In this document: in pieces, positions 44,881 to 54,114 of the stretch | Layout: the number at the start of each line of letters is the position of its first letter | Numbering within the stretch: position 1 is the stretch's first letter | Source of the DNA: Clostridia bacterium | GTDB taxonomy: Bacteria > Bacillota > Clostridia > Peptostreptococcales > Anaerovoracaceae | NCBI GenBank assembly: GCA_910575405.1 | Contig: CAJTER010000007.1 | Span: forward strand, 44,874-108,873 | Length of the DNA: 64,000 nt | Direction: 5' to 3' | Notes under the pieces: generated by a model | Databases searched by the model: none | What the model was told of the DNA's origin: nothing | The model's input: only the letters and a program-made list of their open reading frames with translations | Translations under genes and position numbers: made by a program

Positions 44881-47646
44881 TTAAAATTCAATTCTGCTTC
44901 CGCCGGATTTTTCTTTTTTTACTACGATCTTGCAGTCGATTCGTTCTTTCAGCTCTGCTACGTGAGAAATAATTCCCACCAGCCGGTCGCCCTCAGTCAG
45001 CCTTGCCAGAGCCGCAACAGCCTGCTGCAGAGATTCCTCATCCAGAGAGCCAAAGCCTTCATCTACAAACATGGTATCCAGACGGATTCCTCCTGCAGAA
45101 GACTGGATTTCATCGGATAGCCCCAGTGCCAGGGACAGGGAAGCTTTGAAGGCTTCACCGCCGGAAAGGGTTTTGACGCTTCGCTCCGTTCCGTTGTAAT
45201 GATCGATTACATCCAGTTCAAGGCCGCTCTGGCTGCGATAATTTCCCGACTGGCTGCTGCGTTTCAGCTCGTACTGGCCGCCTGACATGATCATAAAGCG
45301 GGTATTGGCCCTGGCAAGTATACGGTCAAAATAAGTCATCTGTACATACGTTTCCAGCATGATTTTTTCTTTGCCTGCCAGATTTCCGTTTGCCGTGTCA
45401 GACAGGGCTTTTACCTGAGCCCATTCCTGCCGGATTGCTTTAAGGCTCTCCATCTGCAGGTTTAACTTTTTCAGGGCGCTTTCGTTGTGATCCATGCGGG
45501 AAGCAAGTTTTCTCAAGTTTCTGGAAAGATGGTCGCTTTTGTCCTTGAGCGTTTTTTGTTTTTCCAGCTCTTTTTGAAGCTCCGCCTCTTCACCTTCCTC
45601 TGCCTGCGCTTTTAACGCGCGGATGCTTCCTTCCAACGCTGCTTCTTTTTCCTTGCAGCTGCTCAAAGCCTGTTCTGCCTTACGGCAGTTTTGCTCAATT
45701 TGGGCTTTTTCCGTCTCCATCCTTTTGATTTCCGCCTCCGCTTCCTCTTTGCTTGCAAAGGTAAGAAGCGTTTCGTATTTTTGCACTTCCCTGCTGCTGT
45801 TTTTTATGCCTGCAGCAAGAGAGGCCAGCTCTTTTTCTGTATCAGAGATACGTTTTTTAGAAAGCTCCAGCTTGTGTTCCTCTTGAGGAATGCTTTGCTC
45901 CAGCTCTTTTTGGCGCTCCAGTCTCTGGGAAAGCTCTGCCTGATCCTTTGATAGGTCAACAAGGCAGTCCTCTTCCTTGCTGAACAGTTCTGCAAGTGTT
46001 TCGTTTATTGCCGGAAGTTCCGGCTCTTCGGTTCCTGTTTTTTGTATGACAGCTTCGGTAAAAAATGCTCTCATTGCTGAACGGATCTCCTTTCGCTGGC
46101 TTTCCTCCTTTCCTCTCAATTCCCCTGCCTTTGCACTAGCTTCCTCCTGCTGCTCTCCGGCTTTCTCCCAGGCCTTTTTTGCTTTGCTGATCTGAGCTTT
46201 GGTAGGCGCTCCCTCTTCTAGTGCAGCGGGAGCCGGGTGCTGGGTGGATCCACAGACCGGGCAGGGTACTCCTGCCTTCAGTTCTCCCGCTAAGATGCCC
46301 GCCTGCTGATTTAAAAAGGCCCTGTTTTTTTCATTATAAACCGCCTGCAATTCCTGGGCTTTTTGGGATGCCTTTTGGTAGGCCTCTATGGTTTCAAAAA
46401 GCTCCATGCTGGTTTCTTCCCAGCAGCTTATCTGCTGCCTGAGGCGCTGCAGCTCCTGCTGACGCTCCTTGCATTTTTGGATCTGCTGTCTGAGCCGCTC
46501 CATCTGCAGCGGGGTGTCTTTTAAGCCTTCCTGTTCCGCCTTTTGTTTTTCAATTTCACGGCTGGTATTTTTGAGCTCTTCTTCGGTTTTTTTCAGAATG
46601 CGCTCTTTTTTCTTTCGATCTTTTTTACTGCTTTCCAGCTGCTTTTTTATCTGATCTAGTTCCTCATAGCCGGAAAGCCTCGCCTTTTCCTCTGCCGCGC
46701 GCTTTTCCAGTTCTTCCTTTTCAGGCAGCCTCTGTCTTGCCTGTTCCAATGCCGCCTGTGCGCCCGCCTGTTCTCTCCGCTCCTGCTCAAGGTCTATCTC
46801 CGCCTTTTTCAGCTCTTTTTTTGCTTTTTCACGAGCCTCGGCTTTCCCGATGACGCGGCTTACTGCAGCCAACTCCTGTCCTGCTTTTCCCGCCTCAGCT
46901 TCCAGTCTTTCGTAATCCAGCCTGTCCTTCTTTGCCATGTCCCTCAGAAAATCCGGCATTTCTTCCTCCGGCCGCTCTGTATCTGCCTGATAATCTTCCC
47001 GATACAGGATATCTCCCAGGTACTGGCGGATGCTCTGCTCCGTTTCCCGGCGCTGCTTTTCCAGCTGACTGTAAGCGTATTTTAATCTGTTTTGCAAAAT
47101 TTCATAGCGTCCGGTTTTGAAAATCCGCTGGAAAATCTCCTTTCGCTCCTCGGTCTTTGCCAGAAGAAGGCGCAGAAATTCCCCCTGGGCAATCATGGCG
47201 ATGCGAGTAAACTGAGAGCAGTCAATTCCCAGGATCTCTTCAATCGCAGCTGTCACATCCCTTGTCTTTGTCAAAATTGTTCCATCCGGATACTGCAGCC
47301 ATGCATCGGCCTTCTGGGTAGTCATTCCTGCTCCGCGTTTTGCGGGGCGAAGATATTCCGGATTTCTTCTCACTGTGTAGAGCTTCCCGGCATATTCGAA
47401 GGTCAGCTCAACAAAGGTGTCTCTGTCCGGCCCGGCGTATTTGCTGCGGAGCATGCCGGCCTCCCGTATATTGCCGCTGGCCTGTCCGTAAAGCGCATAT
47501 GTAATGGCATCAAAGATGGTGGTTTTTCCAGAGCCAGTATCGCCTGTGATGAGGTAAATTCCCTTTTTCCCTAGCTTGTCCATGTTAAGGACTGTTTCTT
47601 CCGCATATGGCCCAAAGGCTGAAATAATCAAGGTTACAGGTCTCAT
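44881..47646 (-). CDS. sbcC: Exonuclease subunit SbcC (Rad50-like)
   Basis: A 921-residue SMC-like ATPase. Walker A GDTGSGKTTIF is near residue 40; two long coiled-coil arms (about 180-440 and 520-760) flank the zinc hook CPVCGSTQHP; the C-terminal signature is LSGGEAFKASLSLAL and Walker B MFVDEGFGSLDEES. With SbcD it opens hairpins and protein-blocked DNA ends. ATG at 47646 has GGAGG upstream and overlaps the sbcD stop (ATGA); the frame extension to 47661 is rejected. Confidence 0.96.
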   Translation of the reverse strand: MRPVTLIISAFGPYAEETVLNMDKLGKKGIYLITGDTGSGKTTIFDAITYALYGQASGNIREAGMLRSKYAGPDRDTFVELTFEYAGKLYTVRRNPEYLRPAKRGAGMTTQKADAWLQYPDGTILTKTRDVTAAIEEILGIDCSQFTRIAMIAQGEFLRLLLAKTEERKEIFQRIFKTGRYEILQNRLKYAYSQLEKQRRETEQSIRQYLGDILYREDYQADTERPEEEMPDFLRDMAKKDRLDYERLEAEAGKAGQELAAVSRVIGKAEAREKAKKELKKAEIDLEQERREQAGAQAALEQARQRLPEKEELEKRAAEEKARLSGYEELDQIKKQLESSKKDRKKKERILKKTEEELKNTSREIEKQKAEQEGLKDTPLQMERLRQQIQKCKERQQELQRLRQQISCWEETSMELFETIEAYQKASQKAQELQAVYNEKNRAFLNQQAGILAGELKAGVPCPVCGSTQHPAPAALEEGAPTKAQISKAKKAWEKAGEQQEEASAKAGELRGKEESQRKEIRSAMRAFFTEAVIQKTGTEEPELPAINETLAELFSKEEDCLVDLSKDQAELSQRLERQKELEQSIPQEEHKLELSKKRISDTEKELASLAAGIKNSSREVQKYETLLTFASKEEAEAEIKRMETEKAQIEQNCRKAEQALSSCKEKEAALEGSIRALKAQAEEGEEAELQKELEKQKTLKDKSDHLSRNLRKLASRMDHNESALKKLNLQMESLKAIRQEWAQVKALSDTANGNLAGKEKIMLETYVQMTYFDRILARANTRFMIMSGGQYELKRSSQSGNYRSQSGLELDVIDHYNGTERSVKTLSGGEAFKASLSLALGLSDEIQSSAGGIRLDTMFVDEGFGSLDEESLQQAVAALARLTEGDRLVGIISHVAELKERIDCKIVVKKEKSGGSRIEF

Positions 47647-48779
47647 ACTTCTTCCTCCCATATATCGCTTATGAGTTTTGCCGTGAGTTCCGCCTGCTGC
47701 TGGCTCATTTCCCCGCCGTTTTGTCTTTTATAAAAATCTGCAAAGAGCTCTGCAGGAGATTCGCTACGCACTTGTTCCTCCAAAATCAGCTCTCTACTGC
47801 CACGGGTCCTTTTGTTGTCGTACTCCAGTTTCATCAGGTTGGGATAAATGGTTCTCAGCCTGCTGACCGCATCGGGGATATCCTCTTCATCTGTCAGGGT
47901 GATGTGGAAATAATCTTCCCGGTTCCAGGTTTCATAAAAGGTTCGGTTTGTTACTTCCATATAGGTTCCTCTGATTTTTTTCATATCCCGCAGCGGCTGA
48001 AGCGGCTCTGTACTTATGGTGATGTTTCCTTTTTCTCTCAGCTCCAGAATGGTAACGGATTTTGTATGATCTGCTTCGGAAAAGGAATATTTTAAAGGTG
48101 TTCCGCAGTAGCGGATATGCGATGCTCCCGCCTGCTGGGGGCCGTGAAGGTGTCCTAATGCCACATAATCAAAAGGTTCAAATACTGCGGCATCCACGTT
48201 ATCGCTTCCCCCGATGGAACGTTCTTCGGATTCGCAGCGGGACGAGCCCGTGACGAATTGGTGGGTCAGCAGGATATTCCTCTGATCCGCAGGGATATCC
48301 ATGGCCTGAACAGCAGCAGATACGGCCTCCGTATAGGATCCCGTTTCTTCCTCCGAAAAGATGGATTTTATCTGCGCTGGCTTTATGAATGGGAGCATGA
48401 AAATATTCACGGTTCCCCATTGGTCTGTCAAGGCGATGGGATGGATGCTCCCGCTGTATACAGGGGAAACATAGATCCTGCTTTTTTCTATGATCCTTGA
48501 GGCAAAAGCCAGCCGCTCGGCAGAATCATGGTTTCCGCTGATAATAAAAACAGGTGTCCCCCTTTCAGCCAGGGCTGATAAAAATTCGTCAAACACCTGG
48601 ACTGCCTCTGCCGAGGGTACGGTCTTGTCGTAAATATCGCCTGCTATAAGGATGCCGTCCGGTTCCTGGTGATCTATAATTTCAAGAATCTGCTTTAAAA
48701 TATAAATCTGATCTTCAATCATGGAAAACTCGTTTACCCGCTTTCCAATATGAAGATCAGACAAATGAATCAGCTTCAT
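47643..48779 (-). CDS. sbcD: Exonuclease subunit SbcD (Mre11-like)
   Basis: A 378-residue metallophosphoesterase nuclease. The metal-binding motifs are HLSDLHIG, IAGDIYDK, ISGNHDSAERL and ALGHLHGPQ. The C-terminal part is the capping domain. Start ATG at 48779 has AGAGGA upstream and begins MKLIHLSDLHIG as in the family; the longer frame to 48857 is rejected. It is translationally coupled to sbcC by a four-base overlap. Confidence 0.96.
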   Translation of the reverse strand: MKLIHLSDLHIGKRVNEFSMIEDQIYILKQILEIIDHQEPDGILIAGDIYDKTVPSAEAVQVFDEFLSALAERGTPVFIISGNHDSAERLAFASRIIEKSRIYVSPVYSGSIHPIALTDQWGTVNIFMLPFIKPAQIKSIFSEEETGSYTEAVSAAVQAMDIPADQRNILLTHQFVTGSSRCESEERSIGGSDNVDAAVFEPFDYVALGHLHGPQQAGASHIRYCGTPLKYSFSEADHTKSVTILELREKGNITISTEPLQPLRDMKKIRGTYMEVTNRTFYETWNREDYFHITLTDEEDIPDAVSRLRTIYPNLMKLEYDNKRTRGSRELILEEQVRSESPAELFADFYKRQNGGEMSQQQAELTAKLISDIWEEEV

Positions 48780-49003
48780 AAGTTCCTCTTTCCTGATGCA
48801 CACTAACGCCTTTTCCTGATAAATTTGAATCTTCTCTTTCAAATTTATTTCTCGCAAGTTGTGCTTTTTTCCTTGGTAAAAATTGCAGAGGGGCAGGAAA
48901 AACTCGTGCCCCTTGCCCTTTATTATACAGGAAAGTTGCCTTTCTGGCGATGGTTTGTGAAAAGATTTTTGTCGCGTTTTGATGAATTGATTAGATGGAT
49001 TGA

Positions 49004-49696
49004 TTATTTGTTCGCCTGCAGAATTCTTCTGTTTGGAAGGCCCTGCCCTGAAATGGAATTTGCCGCCGCGCCTGACTGGTTTGTTACTCCGGGAGCATCC
49101 TCCGTGCCGCCTGAGGAAGGTGACGCTACATTAAACGGTTCAAAGGGGTTTGGACGGTAATTATAGTAAATGTACATTGTTTTAATTCCGTAAATATCGA
49201 TCACCTGGACATTTCCGGTAGGAGCTTCCTGCAGGAGAATGTAGTTGATCCCCACGCCAATGAGAAATCCTTCCTGGGTATCCAGCGTATTAGAGCCCAT
49301 CAGCTGCTCGATTCTTACATATCTTCCGATCTGAGTACGATAAAACCCGTTTACATACTGAACCGCATTATAATCCAGAATTTCCTGATATCCAGGAGGG
49401 AGCAGCGGATTGGCCGGTACTGTGAAGGTCGGTGTGTCGGGAATCAGTTCAGGCGTCATTCCTGACTGGGGCTGTGTTTCCGGTGTCAGCAGCTGCCCGC
49501 CTGTATCGTTTCCCCCATCCGGTGACATGACATCTGTAATGTCTTCTGAGGGAAGAACTGGTGCAACAGTCGTACCATCTGGTGCGCCGCTTTGCTCCGG
49601 CGCCTGATTGTATGGGGAGGACCCCGGACTTACAACCTGGTTCTTTTTGATTTTTTCAATGCGCCCTAAGGCGATATCGGAATTGCATGGTGCCAT
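49004..49696 (-). CDS. GerQ-like spore coat protein
   Basis: A 230-residue protein. The first 110 residues are low complexity, rich in Pro, Gly, Ser and Gln, suited to a coat protein. The C-terminal about 75 residues (YNGF-like YVNGFYRTQIGRYVRIEQ to VIDIYGIKTMYIYY) resemble the structured domain of GerQ, in which a small beta-sheet domain follows a Gln-rich tail that is cross-linked in the coat. The key contextual support is the CwlJ-type hydrolase gene directly upstream: in Bacillus cwlJ and gerQ are adjacent and GerQ is needed for CwlJ assembly. ATG at 49696 follows GAGGTA. Similarity by eye is modest. Confidence 0.58.
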   Translation of the reverse strand: MAPCNSDIALGRIEKIKKNQVVSPGSSPYNQAPEQSGAPDGTTVAPVLPSEDITDVMSPDGGNDTGGQLLTPETQPQSGMTPELIPDTPTFTVPANPLLPPGYQEILDYNAVQYVNGFYRTQIGRYVRIEQLMGSNTLDTQEGFLIGVGINYILLQEAPTGNVQVIDIYGIKTMYIYYNYRPNPFEPFNVASPSSGGTEDAPGVTNQSGAAANSISGQGLPNRRILQANK

Positions 49697-49711
49697 AAAA
49701 TTACCTCACTT

Positions 49712-50155
49712 TTAAGTATTTGCATAATGGGATGTAGGGATGTAAAAGCAGTGAGCGCCCACCCGATTATGGATGACTCCCACATTGGTCGGGAAATAGG
49801 GCGGACAGTTATCACTGTAGGGATTAAAGAAAAACAGTGAATGATCGACTCCCTGCAGCCTCCCTCCGGCCATAGCCCAGTCTACGATTTCGTAATGCTC
49901 GTCTGTAGGTATCATATTGTATACGTTCTGCGGGTTGTATCTGCCGCCTACTGTCTCACGCATGCATACGAACTGGCCTGGCTGGGTAATGATCTTTCTT
50001 ATGTCTCCGCCCTGACTGACCCGGGAAAATTCTCCATAGTCGATGGTCACCCGATTCATGATGACTGTAGCTACTGCGCGCATTCCATCATCCCCCTCCC
50101 CCCCTGCCTCGCATTGGATGAGCCGCGCAAACAGCTCTCGCGTATCTAATGCCAT
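49712..50155 (-). CDS. cwlJ: Spore cortex-lytic cell wall hydrolase (CwlJ/SleB type)
   Basis: A 147-residue Hydrolase_2 family protein. The catalytic Glu is in LIQCEAGGEGDDGM; VATVIMNRV and the later FFFNPY and GAHCFY segments are typical of the family. It has no signal peptide or peptidoglycan-binding domain, which matches CwlJ and not SleB. CwlJ degrades spore cortex peptidoglycan during germination. ATG at 50155 follows GAGGTG; the GTG at 50164 is rejected. The GerQ-like gene starts 16 bases downstream. Confidence 0.85.
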   Translation of the reverse strand: MALDTRELFARLIQCEAGGEGDDGMRAVATVIMNRVTIDYGEFSRVSQGGDIRKIITQPGQFVCMRETVGGRYNPQNVYNMIPTDEHYEIVDWAMAGGRLQGVDHSLFFFNPYSDNCPPYFPTNVGVIHNRVGAHCFYIPTSHYANT

Positions 50156-50205
50156 AAATTTCACCTCTGATTTTTATAAGGTTTTTTACTACAGTCAGTA
50201 TATGC

Positions 50206-50236
50206 GGGGGCGGGGGGATGTGTGCGGGGGGAAAGG
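50206..50236 (+). repeat. G-rich tract upstream of cwlJ
   Basis: Three runs of five, six and six G occur at 50206-50210, 50212-50217 and 50226-50231, with a GG soon after. Such a run set is rare in this window. It lies in the region that should hold the cwlJ promoter on the other strand. Confidence 0.6.
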
Positions 50237-50386
50237 AGTCTGAGGTTAAAGGGTTTTAACCTTGCAAAAAATCCTCTTCTACGATAAGGGAAGCTAATTT
50301 TATCGTGTGTACCGCAGGGTGCTGTGGTATAATCGTTATATCAAGCGGCAAACAAACAGCAGCAGATGAAGGGAAAGGAGCACGGG

Positions 50387-51842
50387 ATGACAAGAGCTAT
50401 TGGGATCGGAGGGCAGGATTTTGAAACCATCCGAATCGAAAATACCTTTTATATTGATAAAACGAACTTCATCGAGCAGTGGTGGGAAAGCAAAGACAGC
50501 GTGACCCTCATTACCCGCCCGAGACGCTTTGGGAAAACTCTGAACATGAGTATGATGGAACAATTTTTTTCCATTCATTATGCGGGAAGAAGCGACCTCT
50601 TTGAGGGCCTTTCCATTTGGGAGCATGAAAAGTATCGGAATCTGCAAGGGACATATCCGGTCATCAGTTTATCCTTTGCCAATGTAAAAGAATCCACCTT
50701 TGCCGGCGCGCGAAAAAAATCGGAAGAATCCTTGCGGCCCTCTATACGAAGTACAACTTTCTAACAGAGGGAGACTGCCTAAACGAAGGAGAAAAGGAAC
50801 TATATGCAAAAACGGAAAATGCAGAGCTGGACGATATTGATCTGGGCCTGGCCTTGAACCAGCTGTCCAGTTATTTCGCACGCTATTACAGAAAAAAGTG
50901 ATGATCCTGCTGGATGAATACGACACACCCATGCAGGAAGCCTATATGAGCGGGTATTGGGAAGAAATGGGTGGCTTTATGCGAAACCTGTTTAATTCTA
51001 CCTTTAAAACCAACCCGAGCCTGTACCGGGCACTGATGACAGGCATCACCAGAGTGAGCAAGGAATCCATATTTTCCGACTTCAACAACCCGGAAATTGT
51101 CACCGCCACTTCTGAAAAATACGAGGAATGCTTTGGCTTTACCGAAGAAGAGGTCTTTGGGGCTCTGGATGAACCCATCGTCTATGATCAGCTGGACGGT
51201 GACGAACAGGCGGTATGGAGCCTGCTGCTGGCCAGCGGATACTTGAAATTCCGCATATCTGAAGGCAAAATGGAAACAGACGCATTCACAGAGCCATTTT
51301 ATGAGCTGAGTCTGACCAACCTGGAAGTGCGGAAGATGTTTCAGCGCATCGTAAAAGGGTGGTTCCGAAAAAACCGATCCGATTATAACCGGTTTATTAC
51401 GGCTCTGCTGGCGGGAGATGTAAAGGCGATGAACCACTATATGAATCATGTGGCCCTGAAAACCTTCAGCTATTTTGACACAGGGAAAAGTCCATCCGCC
51501 TCAGAACCGGAACGCTTCTATCATGGGTTCGTTCTGGGGCTGATGGTAGAGCTCGCGGACCGCTACACGATTACATCGAATCGTGAGAGCGGCTTTGGCC
51601 GCTACGATGTGATGCTGGAACCGAAAAACAAGGAGGACGATGGAATCCTGCTGGAATTCAAAGTCCACGGGCCGGAGGATGAAAAGGGTTTGGAAGAAAC
51701 GGCACAGGCAGCCCTCGTCCAGATTCAGGAAAAAGAATATGCGGCAGCCCTGGCGGAAAAAGGCATCCGGTCAGAAAAAATTCGCAGCTATGGATTTGCC
51801 TTTGAGTGGAAGAAAGTGCTCATCCGGGCAGGCTGTGCATGA
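50387..51842 (+). pseudogene. AAA-ATPase-like / PD-(D/E)XK protein, broken copy 3
   Basis: A close relative of copy 1 (1086-2816). It starts well (GGAGC ribosome site, ATG at 50387, Walker A RPRRFGKTLNMSM), then loses frame at the A run at 50716-50722, continues in another frame (ILAALYTKYNFLTEGDCL to LALNQLSSYFARYY), and shifts again at the A run near 50892-50897 before ILLDEYDTPMQEAY. Both shifts are repaired by adding one A. In addition, about 85 residues present in copy 1 between FSALDE and IVYDQLDGDE are deleted in frame here. The nuclease core GRYDVMLEP and LLEFKV remains. A TATAAT box at about 50330 precedes it. Confidence 0.88.
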
Positions 51843-51860
51843 GAGAAGGAGTGCGGAAAG

Positions 51861-52010
51861 GAATCCCTGATGTTCGCCCTGCCCAGAGGCCACCGATATG
51901 CCCGCCGCAAGAGCCTGTCTTTTGCTGAAATGAACGGTGAAAATATGCTCCTTATGCCGGATATCGGCTTTTGGAATTTTGTCTGCAGGGACAAGATGCC
52001 GGACTTCCCG
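51861..52010 (+). pseudogene. Fragment of a LysR-type regulator (substrate-binding domain)
   Basis: About 48 codons that read like the effector-binding domain of clostridial LysR regulators, including LPRGHRYARRKSLSF and GFWNFVCRDKMPD. There is no DNA-binding part or start, and the fragment stops matching after PDF. It lies directly after copy 3 and before the inverted AAA-ATPase scrap. Confidence 0.6.
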
Positions 52011-52021
52011 CTTCCTGGCGC

Positions 52022-52100
52022 AGAGCGACCGCTTCAGATACGGATTCGTCTTGAAAGTGGAATTAAAGAGGCTTCTCATAAAGCCGCTCATTCTTATAAA
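52022..52100 (-). pseudogene. Inverted scrap of a fourth AAA-ATPase-like copy
   Basis: On the minus strand 23 codons read MSGFMRSLFNSTFKTNP and on to YLKRSL. This matches the region after Walker B in copies 1 and 3 (FNSTFKTNP in both). The reading then changes into the antisense of the LysR fragment, so this is a rearrangement junction. Confidence 0.7.
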
Positions 52101-52229
52101 ATGCATACTACAATTGGGCTTAATTTAACAGGGGTTCTGATTTTGGTTGCTGGAAATGGGTAGGGGAAAAGCCCTGCAGGTGCGCGGTTTTGGTCCAGCT
52201 GAGAGGCAGTTTTTTCGCTTTGAATTTCC

Positions 52230-53368
52230 TTATGTATTGCTTTCAAGTAACGCTTTAGAAACTTTCCGAGTAATACTGTTTATATTTTCCATTGCCTTTT
52301 GATGCTCATTCCCATCTTCTGTTAAATCCGAAATCATAATACTGAGCGCGATGGAATGCCCGTTTCGTGTAATGATTGCAGTATCGTTTTCACACGCTGT
52401 ATAAGACGCTTCCAGATTGCTGACTGATGCATTTGCTGCGCCTGCTGCAATTCCTTTTTTCAAACTTGCATTTGTAGAAAGCAAATCCAGTACTTCCTGA
52501 GCAAAAGCGTCGCCTTTTTGAGCTGCTTGATAAATGTTGGCTATGCTTTTTCCCGTATCGTGTGCAGATGTCTGGTTAGGCCCTGTAGATGTATGATTTC
52601 CAATATCTCCATTGAAGCGATTAATAACGGTATCCGTATATCCCTGCTGTTTTACATATTCGGAAACGAGATCCAGGCTCTGGGCAAAATCACCTGTAAT
52701 CAAGGTTACTAATTTATGGCTTGCCGGTTCATCTCCGCCTGCAGCACGCTTTATCGTATTCATCAGTTCTGCTGTACGCTGCATACTGCCAGTTCTAACA
52801 GCCTCTACAATGTATTCCAGAACAAAAATACGGCCGGACTGGCCTGCCCTCATGCTTTGGGAATGATACGCATATTCCTGGCCATCGTTCAGATCTGCGT
52901 AGTATACAGATATGGTACGGCTAACACCGCTGCTTTGAATGTATGTCTGCAGATCGGACTGTAATTCTCTGTGCTTATCTTTTTCCTTAGCCTTTGTATT
53001 TTTTTCAGGTTGTTTTTCCGTAGTTGATACGGTTTCTTTTACCGGCGTATCCTCTTTTTTCTCTGTATCTTTGTGCAGAAAAATCCATGCTCCAATGGCA
53101 ACGATCACAGCTACTGCTACAAGTACAATCGCCACGATTCCCGCTTTTCTGCTTCCTGACTGTGATATTTGCTTCTGTTTTAAATTCCACATATCCGAGC
53201 CGCAGGAGATGCAGTACTGCGCATCTTTCTCATTTTCTGCTCCGCAAAAAGGGCAAATAGAACCATACTCTTCCTGAAGGGATGGTTGCAGGCTTTGTGC
53301 TCTGCTCCACAGAATGGACAAAATGCAGAGTTATCCGGAATCATACTTTTACAATTTTGACACAGCAT
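52230..53368 (-). pseudogene. Double zinc-ribbon membrane protein with serine-hydrolase-like domain, frameshifted
   Basis: The natural start is ATG at 53368 (AGGAG upstream), giving a complete ribbon CQNC...CPFC. That frame then fails; the second ribbon (CPFCGAENEKDAQYCISCG), a membrane helix (VAIVLVAVAVIVAIGAWIFL) and an extracellular domain of about 260 residues continue in the next frame down to 52230. Restoring one A to CACAAAGCC near 53300 joins them. The extracellular domain resembles class A beta-lactamase-type serine hydrolases, but the SxxK lysine is missing at QSGRIF and the KTG region reads SNLEA, so catalysis is doubtful. Last gene of the zinc-ribbon/FHA/kinase cluster. Confidence 0.65.
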
Positions 53369-53378
53369 TTCATTTCTC

Positions 53379-54089
53379 CTATAATTTCTCTCCACAATTA
53401 ATGCAGAAGACCTGGCCTTCTTTTATCTCTGCTCCGCATGCGCGGCAAGTCAGTGGAGTTTCATTGAGTGTCATTCCTTCAGCCTCTTCCCCGGATATTA
53501 ATTCCGTTATGTCTGATACATCTGTTTCCTCCGATTGCTCCATGCTCTTCTTTTCCGGCTCTGGCTTTGAAGGTCTTATCTGCTCCACTTTTGTCCCGCA
53601 ATTAATACAAAACAGCTGGTTTTCTTTGAGTCCTGCTCCACAATTTGGGCAGGTCGCAGTAACCATAGGATCTGGCTGAGGCTTGAGGGGTTGTATTTGA
53701 GGCGGCTGCTCCAAAGCCATATGGTTTGTATTCTGCTGCAAATTGGTTCCGCAATGGTTACAAAATACAGAATCTGCCGGAATTTGCGCTCTGCAATTCG
53801 GACAGCTGATGGAATTGCTCCCCGCTGACTGCATACGTCTCAGTTCTTCCAGCTTCATCTGTAAATTGCAAAGCTGGTTGTAAAGCGCTCCATATTCTGC
53901 AGGCATGGATCCGGACTGCAGCTCCATAACAAACTTCTTTCCGATTTCCCCATATACTGTCTGGATTTTTTGTTCCAGCTCATTCATTTCTCCTGCAATC
54001 CTTGCGGATTCTGTGAGTTCTTTTGTTTTTTGTACTGCATTCCTGCTTAACTGTGTAAGCTTTCTATCCATTTCATCTAAAAAAGCCAT
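53379..54089 (-). CDS. Coiled-coil protein with three zinc ribbons
   Basis: A 236-residue soluble protein. Residues of about 5-88 form a coiled coil; three CxxC...CxxC ribbons follow at roughly 94-115, 146-167 and 214-233 (CPNCRAQIPADSVFCNHCG, CPNCGAGLKENQLFCINCG, CRACGAEIKEGQVFCINCG), separated by Pro/Gln- and Glu-rich linkers. Function unknown; the ribbons probably serve in assembly with the other ribbon proteins of the cluster. The N-terminal coil resembles the 95-residue protein at 18177-18464. ATG at 54089 follows GGAACGGA. Confidence 0.82.
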   Translation of the reverse strand: MAFLDEMDRKLTQLSRNAVQKTKELTESARIAGEMNELEQKIQTVYGEIGKKFVMELQSGSMPAEYGALYNQLCNLQMKLEELRRMQSAGSNSISCPNCRAQIPADSVFCNHCGTNLQQNTNHMALEQPPQIQPLKPQPDPMVTATCPNCGAGLKENQLFCINCGTKVEQIRPSKPEPEKKSMEQSEETDVSDITELISGEEAEGMTLNETPLTCRACGAEIKEGQVFCINCGEKL

Positions 54090-54114
54090 TATTCCGTTCC
54101 TTTCTCTCTGCGTA

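Noticed and set aside
48885-48920. GC-rich hairpin after the GerQ-like gene
   Set aside because: A GGGGCA/TGCCCC stem is present, but it is not followed closely by a T run in the required direction, so I did not call it a terminator.
50716-50897. Programmed frameshifting at A runs in copy 3
   Set aside because: The gene also has an 85-residue deletion and two separate shifts; no stimulatory stem is evident and copy 1 needs no shift, so decay or error is simpler.
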